Positions 61,251-64,000 of a DNA stretch of 64,000 bases are shown here, one piece after another. The translations under genes and the position numbers were made by a program. Where the stretch lies: NCBI RefSeq assembly GCF_014195095.1, contig NZ_JACIBC010000014.1, positions 22,754 through 86,753 of the forward strand, in the 5' to 3' direction. The DNA comes from Rhizobium sp. BK602 (GTDB lineage Bacteria; Pseudomonadota; Alphaproteobacteria; Rhizobiales; Rhizobiaceae). The stretch's first letter is position 1; the number at the start of each line of letters is the position of its first letter. The notes beneath the pieces are model-generated. The model saw only the letters and a list, made by a program, of their open reading frames with translations, did no database searches and was not told the DNA's origin.

Positions 61251-62735
61251 TCATGCCACGCGCGTCGCGCACGCGCGCGGCTCCGGATCAGCTTGAGGCG
61301 GGCTTTGCGCCCCCTCGACGATCTCGACAGGCGCCGCAATTGCGTGGCGCCGGACGATGAGCGCGAAAACCAATAGACATGCGAGGCCAAGCATGATCGC
61401 GCCGGCGGTCAGCGACGTCGCGACACGATGGGCGAGCAACAGGCGGCCGTCGAGCCCCGAAGCCCCGATCTGCGCGACGGCGACAAGCACCGCAAGGCCG
61501 AGGGAATTGCCGGTCTGATGCGCCACATTGACGACGCCGGACGCTGCACCGGCATCCTCGCGAGCGACGCCGGCGATACCCGAACTCGTCAGCGGACTGA
61601 GCGCCAGGCCCTGACCCGCGCCGATCAGGATCATCGGCAAGGCGATCCCGGTCAGATAATCCGCATCGACGGAAAGACGGCTCAGCCAGGCCATGCCGAG
61701 CAGGCCGCAGGCAAGCCCGCTCGCGAGCAGACGGCCGTTGCCGAACCGGCGCGCCAGTTGCGGCACGGCCATTGCGACGACGAAATTCACCAGCGTCGCC
61801 GGCAGGAAGGCAATGCCGGTCATGGATGGGCCGTAACCGGCGACACCCTGGAGATATTGCGTCGTGAAGAAAAAGAAGCCGATCATGGCACCGAGAAACA
61901 GGATGCGCGCGACATAGGCGGCGGCCCGTTCCCGGCTTGCAAACAGGCGCAGCGGCATGATCGGCTGTTTGGCGTAACGTTCATTGACGATGAAAAGCGC
62001 GAGCAGTACGAGCGCGCCGCCGATCGCGGCAATCGTGATCCCGTCGCCCCAGCCGGCGCTGGCGGACCGGATGAAGCCGTAGACGAGCCCGCTGACACCG
62101 ACAGTCGATGTCAGGGCGCCGATGATGTCGAAGGCGCCGGACCGCCGTTCGCTCTCGCCGACATAACGCCGGGCGGCGATGATCATGGCAATGCCGATCG
62201 GCAGGTTGATGAAGAAGCCGACGCGCCAGGAGATCCATTCCGCCAGCAGACCGCCGAGCACCAGCCCGACGCTCGCGGCGACGCCGGCAACCGCACTATA
62301 ATAGGAGATGGCGCGAGTGCGCTCTGGACCTTCCGGAAAGGTCGTCTGCAGGTGAGCAAGCGTCGAGGGGGCCAGGATCGCAGCGCCGATGCCCTGCACG
62401 GCGCGCGCGCCGATCATCCAGGCCGGCGACGGCGCCGCCCCGATCGCCAGCGACGCCATGGTGAACAGCACAAGACCGGCAATCAGCATCAGGCGCCGGC
62501 CGAGAATGTCACCGGCCCGCCCGCCAAGCAGCAGGAAGCCGCCGAAGGTCAGCGTATAGGCGCTCTGCACCCAGGCGAGGCCGGTATCGGTGAAGCCCAG
62601 ATCGCGATGGATCTGCGGAAGGCCAGTGAGGACGACGGATGTGTCCAGCACGATCATCACGTAGCTAACGAGGATGATGGCAAGAATGGCCGCCTTATGG
62701 GGCGGAGCGGGTGCGGTTTCGAACTGCGCGGACAT
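61251..62735 (-). CDS. MFS drug exporter, DHA2 family (14 TM)
   Basis: A 494-residue major-facilitator transporter with 14 predicted membrane segments, matching the EmrB/QacA type. Motif A-like sequence is GGRAGDILGRRLMLIAG, and motif C-like is GVAASVGLVLGGLLAEW. Such proteins export drugs or metabolites with protons. AGGAAACCC precedes the ATG at 62735. It is divergent from a LysR gene across 133 bases with a 16-base palindrome, and shares a transcript with an aldo/keto reductase, suggesting a response to a toxic carbonyl or aromatic compound. Confidence 0.9.
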   Translation of the reverse strand: MSAQFETAPAPPHKAAILAIILVSYVMIVLDTSVVLTGLPQIHRDLGFTDTGLAWVQSAYTLTFGGFLLLGGRAGDILGRRLMLIAGLVLFTMASLAIGAAPSPAWMIGARAVQGIGAAILAPSTLAHLQTTFPEGPERTRAISYYSAVAGVAASVGLVLGGLLAEWISWRVGFFINLPIGIAMIIAARRYVGESERRSGAFDIIGALTSTVGVSGLVYGFIRSASAGWGDGITIAAIGGALVLLALFIVNERYAKQPIMPLRLFASRERAAAYVARILFLGAMIGFFFFTTQYLQGVAGYGPSMTGIAFLPATLVNFVVAMAVPQLARRFGNGRLLASGLACGLLGMAWLSRLSVDADYLTGIALPMILIGAGQGLALSPLTSSGIAGVAREDAGAASGVVNVAHQTGNSLGLAVLVAVAQIGASGLDGRLLLAHRVATSLTAGAIMLGLACLLVFALIVRRHAIAAPVEIVEGAQSPPQADPEPRACATRVA

Positions 62736-62808
62736 GGGTTTCCTGTTCCACCCGCCGATCTGCATGATCGCTGCTTTTGAATGGCCGGATGGTCCGCATG
62801 ATTTAGCG

Positions 62809-62824
62809 CGTGCGATTACGCACG
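62809..62824. promoter_or_regulatory. Candidate LysR operator
   Basis: CGTGCG-ATTA-CGCACG is a perfect inverted repeat that also fits the T-N11-A pattern of LysR sites (TGCGATTACGCA core). ATTA is repeated just after it. It lies 45 bases before the LysR gene and 74 bases from the MFS gene on the other strand. Confidence 0.5.
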
Positions 62825-62868
62825 ATTAGATGGTAGAAGCGGCAAGGGCCTATGAGAGGGATTCATGA

Positions 62869-63762
62869 ATGCCGCGCCAATCCATCAATGATCTCATCGC
62901 CTTTCTCGCCGTGGCGAGGGAAGGCAGCTTCACCAAGGCGGCGGCGCGGCTCGGCGTGTCGCAATCGGCGCTCAGCCATACGATCCGCAGCCTCGAGGCG
63001 CGGCTGGGCATCCGCCTGCTGACGCGGACGACACGGAGCGTCTCGCCGACGCAGGCCGGAGAACGGCTGCTTCTCACCATCGGGCCGAGATTCGACGAGA
63101 TCGAGAATGAGGTGGCCGCACTCAGCGAATTCCGGGAAAAGCCCGCCGGCCGTGTCCGGATCACCACCGGAGAACACCCGGCGCTGACCGTGCTATGGCC
63201 TGTCCTCGCCAAGCTCATGCCGCACTATCCCGACATCCAGGTGGAAGTGAATGTGGATTATGGCCTGACCGATCTCGCCGCCGAGCGTTACGACGCGGGA
63301 ATTCGGCTGGGCGAGCAGGTCGCCAAGGACATGATCGCCATTCCGATCGGCCCGCAAATGCGCATGGCGGCCGTCGCCACGCCCGGCTATTTCGCACATC
63401 ATCCGCCGCCGCAGATGCCGCAGGATCTGACCCACCACATCTGTATCAACATGCGTCTGCCGACGCATGGCGGGATTTATGTCTGGGAATTCGAGAAGGA
63501 TGGACAGGAATTGCGGGTGCGGACGGATGGGCAACTGGTGTTCAACACCATCGCGCTCCGAATGAATGCCCTGCTTGCGGGGCTGGGCGTGGCCTTCCTG
63601 CCGGAAGATCTGGTGGCGCCACATGTGTTGGAGGGACGGCTGGTACGCGTGCTGGAAGACTGGTGCGCGCCCTTTCCCGGTTATCACCTCTATTACCCCA
63701 GCCGGCGGCAATCGTCGCCAGCGTTTCAGGTTCTTGTCGACGCACTGCGCTATAGGGGCTGA
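62869..63762 (+). CDS. LysR-family transcription regulator
   Basis: A 297-residue LysR regulator. Residues about 5-64 are the winged helix (FLAVAREGSFTKAAARLGVS and QSALSHTIRSLEARLGIRLL), and the rest is the two-lobed effector domain (VRITTGEHPALTVLWPVLAK onward). The DNA-binding part resembles regulators of MFS exporters and short-chain reductases. It is divergent from the MFS exporter and aldo/keto reductase pair, which it probably controls; the effector is unknown. The C-terminal motif GYHLYYPSRRQSSPAFQ is typical of the family. Confidence 0.93.
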   Translation: MPRQSINDLIAFLAVAREGSFTKAAARLGVSQSALSHTIRSLEARLGIRLLTRTTRSVSPTQAGERLLLTIGPRFDEIENEVAALSEFREKPAGRVRITTGEHPALTVLWPVLAKLMPHYPDIQVEVNVDYGLTDLAAERYDAGIRLGEQVAKDMIAIPIGPQMRMAAVATPGYFAHHPPPQMPQDLTHHICINMRLPTHGGIYVWEFEKDGQELRVRTDGQLVFNTIALRMNALLAGLGVAFLPEDLVAPHVLEGRLVRVLEDWCAPFPGYHLYYPSRRQSSPAFQVLVDALRYRG

Positions 63763-63911
63763 AGGGAAGCGAGATACGGTTGCGCACCCCTTCCCCTTAA
63801 GGTTTGGTTGCTTGGACGCCTGGTTCGGAATGGGACGAAGCGCGCGAGGAGCTAGCATCGCCAGCGAAGATGAAGTCTTGGCGCCAGCGCTATCTGTTGT
63901 ATTTGGGAAAG

Positions 63912-63990
<79 letters not shown>

Positions 63991-64000
63991 TTACCAACGT

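Overview
This is a 64 kb piece of chromosome from a fast-growing Rhizobium-type alphaproteobacterium (Rhizobiaceae). The evidence is the high GC content, an AroA that resembles the Agrobacterium CP4 class II EPSP synthase along most of its length, an Irr-type Fur protein divergent from fabA-fabB-fabI, the cycM / kdsB-pheA arrangement, the alphaproteobacterial FYDLN acidic protein, and several families of short palindromic intergenic repeats of the kind found in rhizobia. There are no nod, nif, plasmid, phage, insertion-sequence or CRISPR features. Most of the window is core chromosome; the right third is more accessory and catabolic.

Layout. 1-8.5 kb: 5' end of a PfkB sugar kinase, a possible small RNA, an AEC permease, a patatin-like lipase, membrane cytochrome c (cycM), kdsB and pheA, a VOC protein, then a minus-strand cluster HIT - nudC - WYL regulator. 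8.5-25 kb: a housekeeping information-processing block with the SRP RNA, dnaX, ybaB, recR, a lytic transglycosylase, and the collinear series rimP-nusA-ylxR-infB-rbfA-truB-rpsO-pnp. 25-36 kb: an RsmC-like methyltransferase, an acyltransferase-3 protein, fabA-fabB-fabI (minus strand) divergent from irr, then small membrane and secreted proteins, tRNA-Ala(GGC) and the FYDLN protein. 36-40 kb: aroA-cmk-rpsA. 40-49.7 kb: a second patatin of lower GC, a large Pro/Ala-rich protein of unknown role, a short RNase D, a MerR+XRE+cupin fusion regulator divergent from gabT-gabD, a metallophosphatase, and a copC remnant overlapping copD. 49.7-57.8 kb: a sugar-uptake and catabolism locus with a TIM-barrel isomerase, an AraC regulator, a CUT1-type ABC transporter (binding protein, two permeases, ATPase) and a 667-residue protein that fuses a Gfo/Idh/MocA dehydrogenase to an aldo/keto reductase. 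57.9-64 kb: ogt, a flavin amine oxidase, an aldo/keto reductase, an MFS exporter divergent from a LysR regulator, and an initiator tRNA-Met at the right edge.

The most distinctive items are the two-oxidoreductase fusion inside the sugar ABC operon, the three-module regulator next to a 9-1-9 inverted repeat upstream of gabT, the lytic transglycosylase whose start codon lies inside an intergenic repeat hairpin, the apparent copC deletion remnant, a glycine in AroA where CP4 has the glyphosate-tolerance alanine, and the interspersed repeats. All calls come from reading the sequence; no database search was run.
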